The position numbers were made by a program, and so were the translations under genes. Below the pieces are notes generated by a model. The model was not told where the DNA came from. It searched no databases and worked only from the letters and a program-made list of their open reading frames with translations. Of a stretch of 64,000 bases of DNA, positions 48,075-56,516 are shown one piece after another. Source of the stretch: Hyunsoonleella ulvae (GTDB taxonomy: Bacteria; Bacteroidota; Bacteroidia; Flavobacteriales; Flavobacteriaceae). Location of the stretch: the NCBI RefSeq assembly GCF_016827605.1, contig NZ_JAEPJQ010000004.1:248001-312000 (forward strand). Direction: 5' to 3'. Every line of letters begins with the position of its first letter. Position 1 is the stretch's first letter.

Positions 48075-48802
48075 AAACTTAATTGCTCTTTAAAAATATA
48101 GGATTGTCTTCTGGAGATTTCAATTTCTTCTCCAGAATTCATTTCTACTTTTAGTTTGCCATTAAACCAAGACACTACTTTTTTAACCTCATTAATATTA
48201 ATAATCTGCTGTCTGTTTGCTCTAAAAAAAACATCTTTTGGTAGCTTTTCTTCTATTTGGGTTAACGATTTATAGATTAATGGTTTATTGTCTTCAAAAA
48301 ATACGCGTGTATAGTTACCAACGATTTCAAACATAGAAATATCTTGAATTTTTACTAACCAGCATTTTTCGCCATCTTTAATAAAAATCTGTTTATCTAA
48401 ACTTAAAGTATTATTGCTATTCGCTTCAGGCGATAAATTATCAGTAGCTTTTTCAATAACCTTATGAATACTTTGAGTGAATCGTTTTTGATTTATAGGT
48501 TTTAACAAATAATCAAACGCATTGTATTCAAAAGATTTAATAGCATACTCATCAAATGCTGTTGTAAAGATGACAATAGGTACGTCATCTAGCATTTCCA
48601 AAAGTTGAAACCCATCTTTCTCAGGCATATTTATATCTAAAAATATTAGATTAGGTTTTGTTTCTATAATTAGCTTATAACCATCATCTACATTGGCTGC
48701 TTCTCCTAATATTTCTATTTCATTATGCGCTTTAATAAGCTCTTTTAATTCATTACGAGCTAAACGTGAATCTTCAACTATAACGGCCTTTAATTGTATC
48801 AT
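48071..48802 (-). CDS. LytTR-family response regulator
   Basis: The 243-residue protein has a receiver domain (phospho-acceptor Asp56 in NLIFLDINMPEKDG, later Lys in FDYLLKPINQKRF) and a C-terminal LytTR DNA-binding domain (residues about 140-243; KDVFFRANRQQIININEVKK, VEMNSGEEIEISRRQSYIFK). It is encoded directly behind its sensor kinase with a 4-base ATGA overlap, so the two are coupled. Target genes are unknown. Confidence 0.93.
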   Translation of the reverse strand: MIQLKAVIVEDSRLARNELKELIKAHNEIEILGEAANVDDGYKLIIETKPNLIFLDINMPEKDGFQLLEMLDDVPIVIFTTAFDEYAIKSFEYNAFDYLLKPINQKRFTQSIHKVIEKATDNLSPEANSNNTLSLDKQIFIKDGEKCWLVKIQDISMFEIVGNYTRVFFEDNKPLIYKSLTQIEEKLPKDVFFRANRQQIININEVKKVVSWFNGKLKVEMNSGEEIEISRRQSYIFKEQLSF

Positions 48803-49857
48803 TGCAAAGGAATTTTTACAGTGGCAACTACATTACTATTTAATTCTTCTAAGTTAAATGTAGCACGATCTCCATAGAGTAATTCTAAACGTCTCTTAAT
48901 ATTTTGAATACCCAATTGTGTGCCAGTTTTAGTTTGCGTTAAATGCCCCGAATTGGAAACTTCTAATTTTAATTGATTGTCTGCTACTTTTGAACTTAGA
49001 CTAACTTTACCACCTTCTTTTAAATTAGAAACCCCATGTTTTATGGCATTTTCTATTAACATCTGAATAATCATTGGCGGAATTTTGATATTTAGTGACG
49101 ATTCATCAATGTTCTTTATAAATTTAAGCCGATCTTCAAACTGTATTTTAGAAACCGCAATGTAATTCTCAACCATATCTAACTCATCTTCTAAAGCTAT
49201 AGAATTTGAATCGCTTTTAGTTAACGAATAGCGCAATGTTTCTGATAAACTAGTAAGCAATACTCTAGCTTTATTAACATCTTCTAATATTAAACCACGA
49301 ATATTATTTAAACTGTTAAACATAAAATGTGGATTAATTTGCCCTTTTAGTGTGTTAAGTTGAGATTCTCTTAAATTACTCTCTAGTTGTATTTGTTTTA
49401 ACTGAACTGATTTTAATTGATGATATATTTTAATGGTTAAAAACACAAAAAACCACACAAAAAATAGCGTCATAAAATAAAACAAATTATATATTTTACC
49501 TTTAAATGTAACAGAAGTATTAGTACCTCTGATGTGGAAAGCAGCAGTATCCAAAATTGGCCAGATTATTAAAGAATATAATAACTGTACTCCAACAAAA
49601 ACAATAATAAGCTTCCAAATATTCTGTTTTAAATTAGTAATATTCAACTTGTAATCAATGAATAATGATATGATATAACTACATAAAAAAGCAAATACCC
49701 CACATAAAACACTTTCTGCCCAGAAATATAGTTTGAATTTATATTCTAATTCTTCTGATCTTATAAAAATTTTAGGTATTGCCAGTGTAGTTGTAAATAG
49801 TAAGACCCAGCCTATAAGACTAAATATAATGTAATATTTATTTAATGATAATTTCAT
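48799..49857 (-). CDS. LytS-type sensor histidine kinase
   Basis: A 352-residue kinase with four hydrophobic segments in the first 150 residues and a His_kinase domain. The phospho-accepting His177 lies in LKGQINPHFMFNSLNNIRG; the ATPase region has MIIQMLIENAIKHGVSNL and LGIQNIKRRLELLYG. No periplasmic ligand domain of size is visible, so the signal is likely sensed in or at the membrane. It pairs with the downstream LytTR regulator. Confidence 0.92.
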   Translation of the reverse strand: MKLSLNKYYIIFSLIGWVLLFTTTLAIPKIFIRSEELEYKFKLYFWAESVLCGVFAFLCSYIISLFIDYKLNITNLKQNIWKLIIVFVGVQLLYSLIIWPILDTAAFHIRGTNTSVTFKGKIYNLFYFMTLFFVWFFVFLTIKIYHQLKSVQLKQIQLESNLRESQLNTLKGQINPHFMFNSLNNIRGLILEDVNKARVLLTSLSETLRYSLTKSDSNSIALEDELDMVENYIAVSKIQFEDRLKFIKNIDESSLNIKIPPMIIQMLIENAIKHGVSNLKEGGKVSLSSKVADNQLKLEVSNSGHLTQTKTGTQLGIQNIKRRLELLYGDRATFNLEELNSNVVATVKIPLQ

Positions 49858-50308
49858 GTATTGCTTTTATCTCATACAATTCTATAATAAGTTTCAAATA
49901 ACTCAATTTATATACTTGACTAATTCATAAACCTTTCTATTATTTTCTTTTGTATTTGAGTTTTAATGTATTGTGTTCAACATAAATTCAGCTCTTATGT
50001 TTTTGTAAATCTATATAATACTAACACATTAAGTGTATAAGCATGTCTATAATATTAACTATAAAACTAATTAAAACTTTAATTAAATTAATCATAACAT
50101 TATTCGTTTTTTGATTGATGATTGATGATGTAAAGGTATCTTACAAATACACTAAATAAAGTGAGATTATGATGAGTGGTAAAATGATTCTTGTAAACGG
50201 CAAAGTCTCTTGATTGTTAGGCTAAATTCGTCTTTACGACAAAACATCAAACAAAGGTTAAATTATAAAACCTTATCTTTCATATTACTAACTATAAAAA
50301 ATAAGATT
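49858..50308. other. Long AT-rich divergent spacer
   Basis: This 451-base region separates the sensor kinase and DoxX genes. It contains no convincing coding frame; an in-frame 33-codon upstream extension of DoxX is not family-like. TATCTTTC at 50274-50281 is one base off the -7 consensus for DoxX. It probably holds the two divergent promoters and regulatory sites. Confidence 0.4.
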
Positions 50309-50680
50309 ATGAATTCAAAAGTTTTTATGGCTCTTAGAATACTTCTTGGGGGTTTTGTTTTAGTTTTCGGATTAAACAAATTTTTACATTTTATCCCATT
50401 TGGGGAAATGTCTGCCGAGGCCGGTGCCTATTTCGCTGCACTTGCATCTGCTAAAGTTATAACGTTAGTTGGAATTGTTGAAATAGTGGCAGGATTAGCG
50501 CTTATTTTCAACAAATTTGGAGCACTACTTGCATTAATTTTAATGAGTATCTCGGTTAACGCTGTGCTGTTCCACTTAACCTTAGATCCAGCAAATAGCG
50601 CAGGTGCTATTGTACTTTTAGTTTTAAATATTATTGCACTTATTGGGTATAAAGACAAATACAAAGCCTTACTTTCCTAA
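50309..50680 (+). CDS. DoxX-family small membrane protein
   Basis: The start at MNSKVFMALRILLGGFVLVF (50309) gives 123 residues with four membrane segments. GLNKFLHFIPF and VEIVAGLALIFNKFGALLAL match the DoxX family, inner-membrane proteins of mostly unknown function, some linked to thiol or redox balance. It stands alone with its own terminator. Confidence 0.85.
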   Translation: MNSKVFMALRILLGGFVLVFGLNKFLHFIPFGEMSAEAGAYFAALASAKVITLVGIVEIVAGLALIFNKFGALLALILMSISVNAVLFHLTLDPANSAGAIVLLVLNIIALIGYKDKYKALLS

Positions 50681-50696
50681 GCTCTCGTTAATCCAT

Positions 50697-50724
50697 AAAA
50701 AAGAGGCTTTATCGCCTCTTTTTT
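50697..50724 (+). terminator. Intrinsic terminator after the DoxX gene
   Basis: AAAAAAGAGGC and GCCTCTTTTTT (50697-50707 with 50714-50724) form an 11-bp perfect stem with a 6-base loop, then further T residues. Confidence 0.9.
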
Positions 50725-50739
50725 ATTTTTATTAAATTT

Positions 50740-51255
50740 GTGATGATGAAACGCCCCAAAATAACATATCATCATCTTCTAAAAACCATGTATTTCCTTA
50801 TTACATTGGTTTTTATTTCATGTGGAACCAAAAAAGCTATTGCGCCTGAACAAATAATTCCAGAAAACAACCCAAAACTATTGTTTATAAATTATTCTGT
50901 TCAAAAAACAGAAAATGGCAAACGTGTAACTTTGATAAACAAAAGAGTAACCGATGGAAAGTTAAAAAATAGTGGCCAAAAGTTTACCAAGTATCCAACT
51001 GTTGATGATTTAAAATGTTCGCAACTAGACAAAGACTCATTCGAGTTAAAAACCGTATACGTAAAAAACCCTCTAGTTAAAATAGTCGAAGCCTTAGATG
51101 ACTCGTTAAGCTTTTCAGCACAGAAAATTGAACAAAACAAAACGCCACTTTCATTAAGGCTACAATTACATCCTCAAGCAGAATTTATAACTTTAAGCAA
51201 TATAATTGATAGTTTACAAAATACCATTGAACTTATTAAAGTGCCACTTAAATAA
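50740..51255 (+). CDS. Small lipoprotein, unknown function
   Basis: A 171-residue frame whose N-terminus runs MMMKRPKITYHHLLKTMYFL then ITLVFISCGTKK, a lipobox with the acylated Cys near residue 28. A start at the inner Met (MYFLITL) is possible. The mature part contains TLINKRVTDGKLKN and has no named family that I recognise. It is separated from the M64 peptidase start by a single base, so the two are co-transcribed and perhaps cooperate. Confidence 0.72.
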   Translation: MMMKRPKITYHHLLKTMYFLITLVFISCGTKKAIAPEQIIPENNPKLLFINYSVQKTENGKRVTLINKRVTDGKLKNSGQKFTKYPTVDDLKCSQLDKDSFELKTVYVKNPLVKIVEALDDSLSFSAQKIEQNKTPLSLRLQLHPQAEFITLSNIIDSLQNTIELIKVPLK

Positions 51256-51256
51256 A

Positions 51257-52645
51257 ATGAAAAAATTATTTTTTTACTTAATTCTTGCACTGAGCACGAC
51301 AATAAAAGCTCAAGTTTTTGATATTGAAACCATTAAAATTTCTGGCGACGATAATAAACGCATTAACTTGGTCATCTTAAGTGAGGGCTACCAAGCCAGT
51401 GAACTATCTGATTTTATTACAGATGCCACTACTTTAACTAACGAAATGTTTAGTGAATCGCCTTTTTCTGAGTATGCTGATTTTTTTAATGTATACGCTA
51501 TAAAGGTACCATCAAACGAAAGTGGTGCAGACCACCCTACAGATGGAATATTTGTAGATACATATTTTAACGCTACATACGATTCTTTTGGTAGTCCCCG
51601 ACTACTTTATTACGAAATAGATGGCAATAATGCCAACAATACTGAAGCAAAGATACTATCACTTTTAGCTGACAGTTTCCCAAATTACGACCAAGCACTA
51701 ATTTTGGTAAATTCTCCAGAATACGGTGGTAGTGGAGGAGAATTCCCTATGGCATACAACGGGACTTGGAGTACCGAGGTAATGATGCACGAAATAGGAC
51801 ACTCTTTATTTGACTTAAAAGACGAGTATTACCCAGGAGACATACTTGCTGGAGAAGCCATAAATATGACGCGAGAAACAAATCCTACTCATGTAAGGTG
51901 GAAAAATTGGTTAAATATCAATAGCGTTGGTATTTATCAATACGATTGTACTACAGGCAACTGTACCGATTGGTATAAACCTCATGATAATTCCATTATG
52001 GAATTTATAGACAAACCTTTTGGTGCTGTATGTAAAGAAGGTATGGTTTTAAAAATCCATGATCTGGTATCTACAGTTGATGATTTTACTCCTAACAATT
52101 CAAGTAGTATAGAGAATCCAACTTTTCCTTTAGATTTTGAATTAACACTTATAAAACCTACTCCCAATACTTTAGAAAGTGTTTGGACTTTAAACGGAAA
52201 CACCATGGCGAATAATGTAGATATGTTATCCCTTTTAGAAACTGATGTGATAGATGGAAGTAATACGTTAACAGCAGTGATTACTGATAAAAGCCCAATG
52301 CTTAGAGTAGATAGCAATGTATCCATTCACATTAGCACCGTAACTTGGACTGTAAATTACTCAGCTTTAAGTATTGAGGATATCGATGCTACTGCTAATA
52401 ACTATACTATTTCTATTTACCCAAACCCAGCTAACTCGGTGCTAAATTTTAAAGTTGAAAGCAATATAGACACAACCCTTAAAGTAGTTATTACCAGTTT
52501 AGATGGCAAACAACTGGAATCTTTAACACTTACTAACTATGAACCGCATGATGTCGATATTAGTGATTTAAGTTCTGGAATTTACATTGCTCATTTTTAC
52601 TCGAACAACGCACTCCTTACCAGTAGAAAAATAATTAGAAACTAG
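51257..52645 (+). CDS. M64-family metallopeptidase with T9SS sorting domain
   Basis: The start at MKKLFFYLILALSTTIKAQ (51257) gives 462 residues. The peptidase domain begins with INLVILSEGYQASEL and has the zinc motif HEIGHSLFDLKDEY (first His178), as in IgA-peptidase-like M64 enzymes. A beta-sandwich follows and the last 80 residues (ISIYPNPANSVLNFKVES, LSSGIYIAHFYSNN) are a type A T9SS sorting domain, so the enzyme is exported to the surface. It follows a small lipoprotein gene. Confidence 0.9.
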   Translation: MKKLFFYLILALSTTIKAQVFDIETIKISGDDNKRINLVILSEGYQASELSDFITDATTLTNEMFSESPFSEYADFFNVYAIKVPSNESGADHPTDGIFVDTYFNATYDSFGSPRLLYYEIDGNNANNTEAKILSLLADSFPNYDQALILVNSPEYGGSGGEFPMAYNGTWSTEVMMHEIGHSLFDLKDEYYPGDILAGEAINMTRETNPTHVRWKNWLNINSVGIYQYDCTTGNCTDWYKPHDNSIMEFIDKPFGAVCKEGMVLKIHDLVSTVDDFTPNNSSSIENPTFPLDFELTLIKPTPNTLESVWTLNGNTMANNVDMLSLLETDVIDGSNTLTAVITDKSPMLRVDSNVSIHISTVTWTVNYSALSIEDIDATANNYTISIYPNPANSVLNFKVESNIDTTLKVVITSLDGKQLESLTLTNYEPHDVDISDLSSGIYIAHFYSNNALLTSRKIIRN

Positions 52646-52650
52646 ATGTT

Positions 52651-53370
52651 TTATTTTGAAGGTGGTATCGTAGGTCGCACTTCTATTTTACTAGGCAATG
52701 TTCTTGGATGCATTTCTAACAAATCCACCACAAGTTTACCAATATCTTCTATTTGAATTTTCCAAGCATCTTTTTCATTAGGCTCGTTATTATTAAAATG
52801 TGTTGAAACAGACCCTGGCATTATAGTACTTACTTTTACACCATGTTGCCTTAAATCTAACATTACTGCTTGGGTAAAACCCGTTACTCCAAATTTACTT
52901 GCATTATACGCTGCACCACCAGCAAAAAAATTAGTGCCCGCTAAACTAGAAATAGTAATAAAGTAACCTTTGGTTTGTTTTAAAGCCTCTACTCCTGCTT
53001 TTATAGAATAAAACACCCCAGTTAAATTTGTATCGATAACTGCATTCCAGTCTTCGACAGATAAGTTTTCAATACTTCCAAACCTACCTAAACCTGCATT
53101 GGCTATAAGTATATCTAATTGTCCAAAATGACTCATTACAGCTTCAACTGCTTTTTGTTGGCTCTCAAAATTTCTTACATCAGCTGCTATACCAATGGCT
53201 TTTGCATCTGTTGAAATAGTTCTATTTAGAGTATCTGCAGCTTCTTTTGCAGCCACTTCACTCCTACTGGTTATAGCTACATTTACACCTTTTTGCATTA
53301 ATGCTTCGGCAGCACCATACCCAATACCTTTTGACCCTCCTGTAATTAAGGCGACTTTATTTTGAATCAT
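52651..53370 (-). CDS. Short-chain dehydrogenase/reductase (FabG-like)
   Basis: A 239-residue classical SDR: the cofactor loop TGGSKGIGYGAAEAL (8-22), ANAGLGRFG, the catalytic Ser in TISSLAG and YNASK (Tyr and Lys). The region after the active site (VSTIMPGSVSTHFNN) closes the fold. Substrate is not predictable; length and motifs are like 3-ketoacyl-ACP reductases. It stands alone, converging with the M64 gene. Confidence 0.9.
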   Translation of the reverse strand: MIQNKVALITGGSKGIGYGAAEALMQKGVNVAITSRSEVAAKEAADTLNRTISTDAKAIGIAADVRNFESQQKAVEAVMSHFGQLDILIANAGLGRFGSIENLSVEDWNAVIDTNLTGVFYSIKAGVEALKQTKGYFITISSLAGTNFFAGGAAYNASKFGVTGFTQAVMLDLRQHGVKVSTIMPGSVSTHFNNNEPNEKDAWKIQIEDIGKLVVDLLEMHPRTLPSKIEVRPTIPPSK

Positions 53371-53403
53371 CTCTACAATTTTTGATTTTAGTAATATATG
53401 AAG

Positions 53404-53925
53404 TTAATTAAATAAAGGGTATTTCTTAAATACCTTTTCTACTATTGCAGCAAATTGTTCTTCTCGCTTAATAGGTGTAGCTCTGGGGTTATAACTAGAT
53501 TCGCTATTGGCTTGCCAGAATAGTTGCTTGTTTGTAGCATCTACAAAATCAAATGTGAGTTGTCTAGTCATTTTAGATTGACCTATAGGTAGTCCTATAG
53601 ATATACCACCACCTACATTACCGCCACCGCCACCAACACCAACGCCTACAGTTTCTCTTTGTACGTTACGAAACTCTTCACTTTTAATGTCTATTAAAAA
53701 ATCAGGGGTTTCAGAAATTGTAAATCCGCTAGCCTTAAGTTTAGCGTCTATAGCATCCAACAAGCGTTTTGTATCCAGTTCGCTTAGTCCAGTTTCCATA
53801 TCCCCAAAATACTGATAGGTTTTGTATTTTGAAAAGTCTACAGCCTTATCATAATCATAATTCACGTAAATTGGTGCGCAAGATAGGGCTGTAAATACTA
53901 TCATTAGCGCTAAGAGTCGTCTCAT
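53404..53925 (-). CDS. DUF4136-type lipoprotein
   Basis: A 173-residue lipoprotein (MRRLLALMIVFTALSC, acylated Cys16). The mature protein starts YVNYDYDKAVDFSKYKTYQY, the typical DUF4136 opening, then LLDAIDAKLKASGF, a glycine-rich stretch (GVGVGGGGGNVGGGISIGLP) and LTFDFVDATNKQLFWQA. Function unknown; likely periplasmic or outer-membrane anchored. Confidence 0.85.
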   Translation of the reverse strand: MRRLLALMIVFTALSCAPIYVNYDYDKAVDFSKYKTYQYFGDMETGLSELDTKRLLDAIDAKLKASGFTISETPDFLIDIKSEEFRNVQRETVGVGVGGGGGNVGGGISIGLPIGQSKMTRQLTFDFVDATNKQLFWQANSESSYNPRATPIKREEQFAAIVEKVFKKYPLFN

Positions 53926-54067
53926 AATGCTTATTTTTGATTAAAATTAGTCAAAAATTATTCCATTTTATAACTTATAAAATAAAACTATTGAAGAAAC
54001 CTTTTCGCCCAGAGCCTTAAAAATAATTACCGATTGGATTAATGAGCGGTTTTAGCAAATACACCCG

Positions 54068-54174
54068 CATTAGGGATTAGGTCACGCCATCGTGTGATTG
54101 AAGCTCCTCTCAGAGAGTGACTGCTTAAAGCCCGACCCTACCTAAGGAGGGTAACCTGCCTACCAGCAGGCAGG
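54068..54174. repeat. Degenerate copy of dispersed repeats and a GC-rich hairpin
   Basis: GCATTAGGGATT at 54068-54079 matches the start of the repeat at 40638. Further on, ACCCT/AGGGT and CCTGCCT-ACCAGC-AGGCAGG (54155-54174) are hairpins, the latter related to the one at 25703. The 253-base spacer between obgE and the DUF4136 gene shows no gene. Confidence 0.55.
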
Positions 54175-54178
54175 CACA

Positions 54179-55177
54179 CTAATCATTCAAAATACCCCAA
54201 AGCTTATCTTTAAGTTCTGTAATACCTTGTTGCGCTACAGAGGAAATAAACAAATAAGGTATGGGAAGTGTGTTATCTAACTCGGTTTTAAGCTCATTTT
54301 TTAACTCGCTGTCTAGCATATCGCTTTTAGAAATAGCTATTAAGCGTTCTTTATCCAGCATTTCTGGGTTGTAACGACGTAATTCATCTAAAAGAACATC
54401 GTATTGCTTTTTAATATTATCAGCATCAGCAGGAATTAAAAACAATAGTACAGAATTACGTTCTATGTGTCGTAAAAAGTAATGTCCCAAACCTTTTCCC
54501 TCGGCAGCTCCTTCAATAATCCCTGGAATATCTGCCATTACAAAGGTTTTAAAATCTCTGTATTCTACAATACCTAAGTTAGGTTTAAGCGTAGTAAACT
54601 CGTAATCTGCAATTTTGGGTTTAGCTGAAGTGATTACTGAAAGCAATGTTGATTTTCCAGCATTTGGAAAACCTACAAGTCCTACATCTGCCAGTACCTT
54701 TAGCTCCATGGTAATATACTTTTCTTCCATGGGTAAACCAGGTTGCGCATAACGTGGCGTTTGGTTGGTGGACGATTTAAAATGCCAATTTCCTAAGCCT
54801 CCTTTTCCTCCTTCAACAATAATTTTTTCTTGTCCGTGTTCGGTAATTTCAAAGATTACGGCATTGGTTTCGGTATCCCGAACTACAGTTCCCAGAGGCA
54901 CATCAATATAGGCGTCTTCGCCATCTGCTCCTGTACTTCTACTTTTGCTACCATGCTCGCCATGACCTGCGCGAATATGCTTTTTAAACTTTAAGTGATG
55001 TAGCGTCCAAAGGTTAGAATTTCCTCTAATGACTACGTGTCCTCCGCGTCCACCATCGCCTCCATCTGGCCCACCTTTAGTAATGTATTTCTCGCGATGT
55101 AAATGTGCAGAGCCTTGACCTCCTTTGCCTGAGGCCACATACATTTTCACATAATCTACAAAATTACCTTCTGTCAT
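54179..55177 (-). CDS. obgE: Obg-family GTPase
   Basis: ObgE is an essential GTPase of 50S ribosome assembly and stress control. The 332 residues have the glycine-rich Obg fold ([34 protein letters not shown]) followed by the G domain: [30 protein letters not shown] and AISKSDML. A variable C-terminal OCT domain is absent. It follows the hpt-adk gene. Confidence 0.95.
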   Translation of the reverse strand: MTEGNFVDYVKMYVASGKGGQGSAHLHREKYITKGGPDGGDGGRGGHVVIRGNSNLWTLHHLKFKKHIRAGHGEHGSKSRSTGADGEDAYIDVPLGTVVRDTETNAVIFEITEHGQEKIIVEGGKGGLGNWHFKSSTNQTPRYAQPGLPMEEKYITMELKVLADVGLVGFPNAGKSTLLSVITSAKPKIADYEFTTLKPNLGIVEYRDFKTFVMADIPGIIEGAAEGKGLGHYFLRHIERNSVLLFLIPADADNIKKQYDVLLDELRRYNPEMLDKERLIAISKSDMLDSELKNELKTELDNTLPIPYLFISSVAQQGITELKDKLWGILND

Positions 55178-55189
55178 GACTTCTGCTAT

Positions 55190-55263
55190 TTCCGCAAAAG
55201 CGGGAATATATTTAATTAAAAGTAAATGATTTTATGTGGATTCCCAACTACACAGGAATGACA
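55190..55263. repeat. Hairpin repeats between hpt-adk and obgE
   Basis: TTTCCGC-AAAA-GCGGGAAT (55190-55206) and a GGATTCCC...AGGAATGACA pair (55238-55263) lie in the 93-base spacer. They are members of the same dispersed family as those at 40716 and 60375. Confidence 0.5.
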
Positions 55264-55270
55264 AACAAAC

Positions 55271-56380
55271 TTAAAGTTTATCTATAACCGCACTTAAACG
55301 TTCTGTAATCTCTTCTATACTGCCTACACCGTCAACGGCTATAAACTTATCTTGATCGGTATAATAATCTGCCACGATTGCAGTTTCATCGTAATACACC
55401 TTGAGACGGTTTCTAATAACGCCTTCATCGGCATCATCTGCTCTTCCACTAGTTTTTCCTCTTTCCAACAAACGCTTTACCAAAACCTCATCTTCTACTT
55501 CTAGTGCAATCATAGCATTAATTTGAGAGTCCTTGCTATCCATTAATTCATCCAAAGCTTTGGCTTGTGCCGTTGTTCTAGGAAAACCATCAAAAAGAAA
55601 TCCATTGGCATCTGCATTTTTCTCTACTTCGGCATTTAGCATATCTATAGTAACTTGGTCTGGTACCAGTGCACCTTTGTCTATATAAGATTTGGCAAGC
55701 ATCCCTAGAGCTGTTTCATTTTTAATATTGTACCTAAAAACATCTCCAGTAGAAATGTGTACTAGATTATATTTCTCTTTTAAAAAATTAGCTTGTGTGC
55801 CTTTACCTGCTCCCGGAGGGCCAAATAGTACTAAGTTGGTCATGTGTTGTGTTTCTTTAATTTGGTAAACTTCTGGTAAATCCCTACCAAGATTATCATA
55901 GTCTAAACCGTAACCTACAATAAATTTATTAGGGATTTCCATTCCTATATAATGTAATTTAAAGTCTTTTTTGTATGCTTCAGGTTTATAAAACAGTGTG
56001 GCTATTTTTAATGTCTTTACCTTTTCATTTTTAAAAATACGGTGTACTTCTGCAAGCGTTTTTCCTGTATCTATAATGTCCTCTAAAATAATTACAGTCC
56101 TGCCTGTTAAATCTTGTGTTAATCCAATTAAACGTTGAATATCTTCACTAGATTTTACACCTTCGTAAGACGCCAGTTTTATAAATGTAACTTCGCAAGG
56201 TTTAGGATATTTCTTCACAAAATCACTTGCAAACATAAACGAGCCATTTAATATCCCCACAAAAACAGGAATTTCATCTCCAAAATCGTTTGCAATTTCA
56301 GTCACCAATTTATCTACTGCAGTCTCAATATCTTTTGCAGAAATAAAGGGCTTAAAATATTTATCGTGAAGTTTTATCAC
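55271..56380 (-). CDS. Fused hypoxanthine phosphoribosyltransferase - adenylate kinase
   Basis: One 369-residue frame encodes two enzymes. Residues 1-178 are an HPRT domain with the PRPP loop VIILEDIIDTGKTLAEV, which makes IMP or GMP from hypoxanthine or guanine. Residues 180-369 are adenylate kinase with the P-loop FGPPGAGKGT (186-195), FLFDGFPRTTAQAKALD, the short LID form and GKTSGRADDADEGVIRNRL. Met180 (codon 55843-55841) sits exactly where a separate adk would begin (MTNLVLFGPPGAGKGTQ), so internal initiation could also yield free Adk. The domains are joined by about three residues, without stop or frameshift. It is divergent from purK-purE. Confidence 0.94.
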   Translation of the reverse strand: MIKLHDKYFKPFISAKDIETAVDKLVTEIANDFGDEIPVFVGILNGSFMFASDFVKKYPKPCEVTFIKLASYEGVKSSEDIQRLIGLTQDLTGRTVIILEDIIDTGKTLAEVHRIFKNEKVKTLKIATLFYKPEAYKKDFKLHYIGMEIPNKFIVGYGLDYDNLGRDLPEVYQIKETQHMTNLVLFGPPGAGKGTQANFLKEKYNLVHISTGDVFRYNIKNETALGMLAKSYIDKGALVPDQVTIDMLNAEVEKNADANGFLFDGFPRTTAQAKALDELMDSKDSQINAMIALEVEDEVLVKRLLERGKTSGRADDADEGVIRNRLKVYYDETAIVADYYTDQDKFIAVDGVGSIEEITERLSAVIDKL

Positions 56381-56400
56381 CGTTTACAATTTGAAAAAGG

Positions 56401-56408
56401 CAAAGATA
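56401..56408 (-). promoter_or_regulatory. Candidate -7 element of hpt-adk
   Basis: TATCTTTG on the minus strand (56408-56401) matches TAnnTTTG and lies 20 bases before the hpt-adk start. No TTG occurs at the right distance upstream, so the -33 box is missing or weak. Confidence 0.4.
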
Positions 56409-56447
56409 GTTAAATGATTTACGATTTGCGATGTTTTGATTTATCAT

Positions 56448-56482
56448 TTGGCTGTAGAATTTGTTATTTAAGTGTATTTTTG
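56448..56482 (+). promoter_or_regulatory. Candidate promoter of purK-purE
   Basis: TTG (56448-56450), 24 bases, TATTTTTG (56475-56482). The -7 element is a full match; the spacing is slightly longer than usual. The ATG of purK follows 34 bases later. Confidence 0.4.
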
Positions 56483-56516
56483 TGCATCTTTAATTTTAAT
56501 TCCATAAGAGTTACTA

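Noticed and set aside
50210-50308. 33-residue upstream extension of the DoxX protein
   Set aside because: It is basic and not membrane-like, and the family starts at the Met at 50309.
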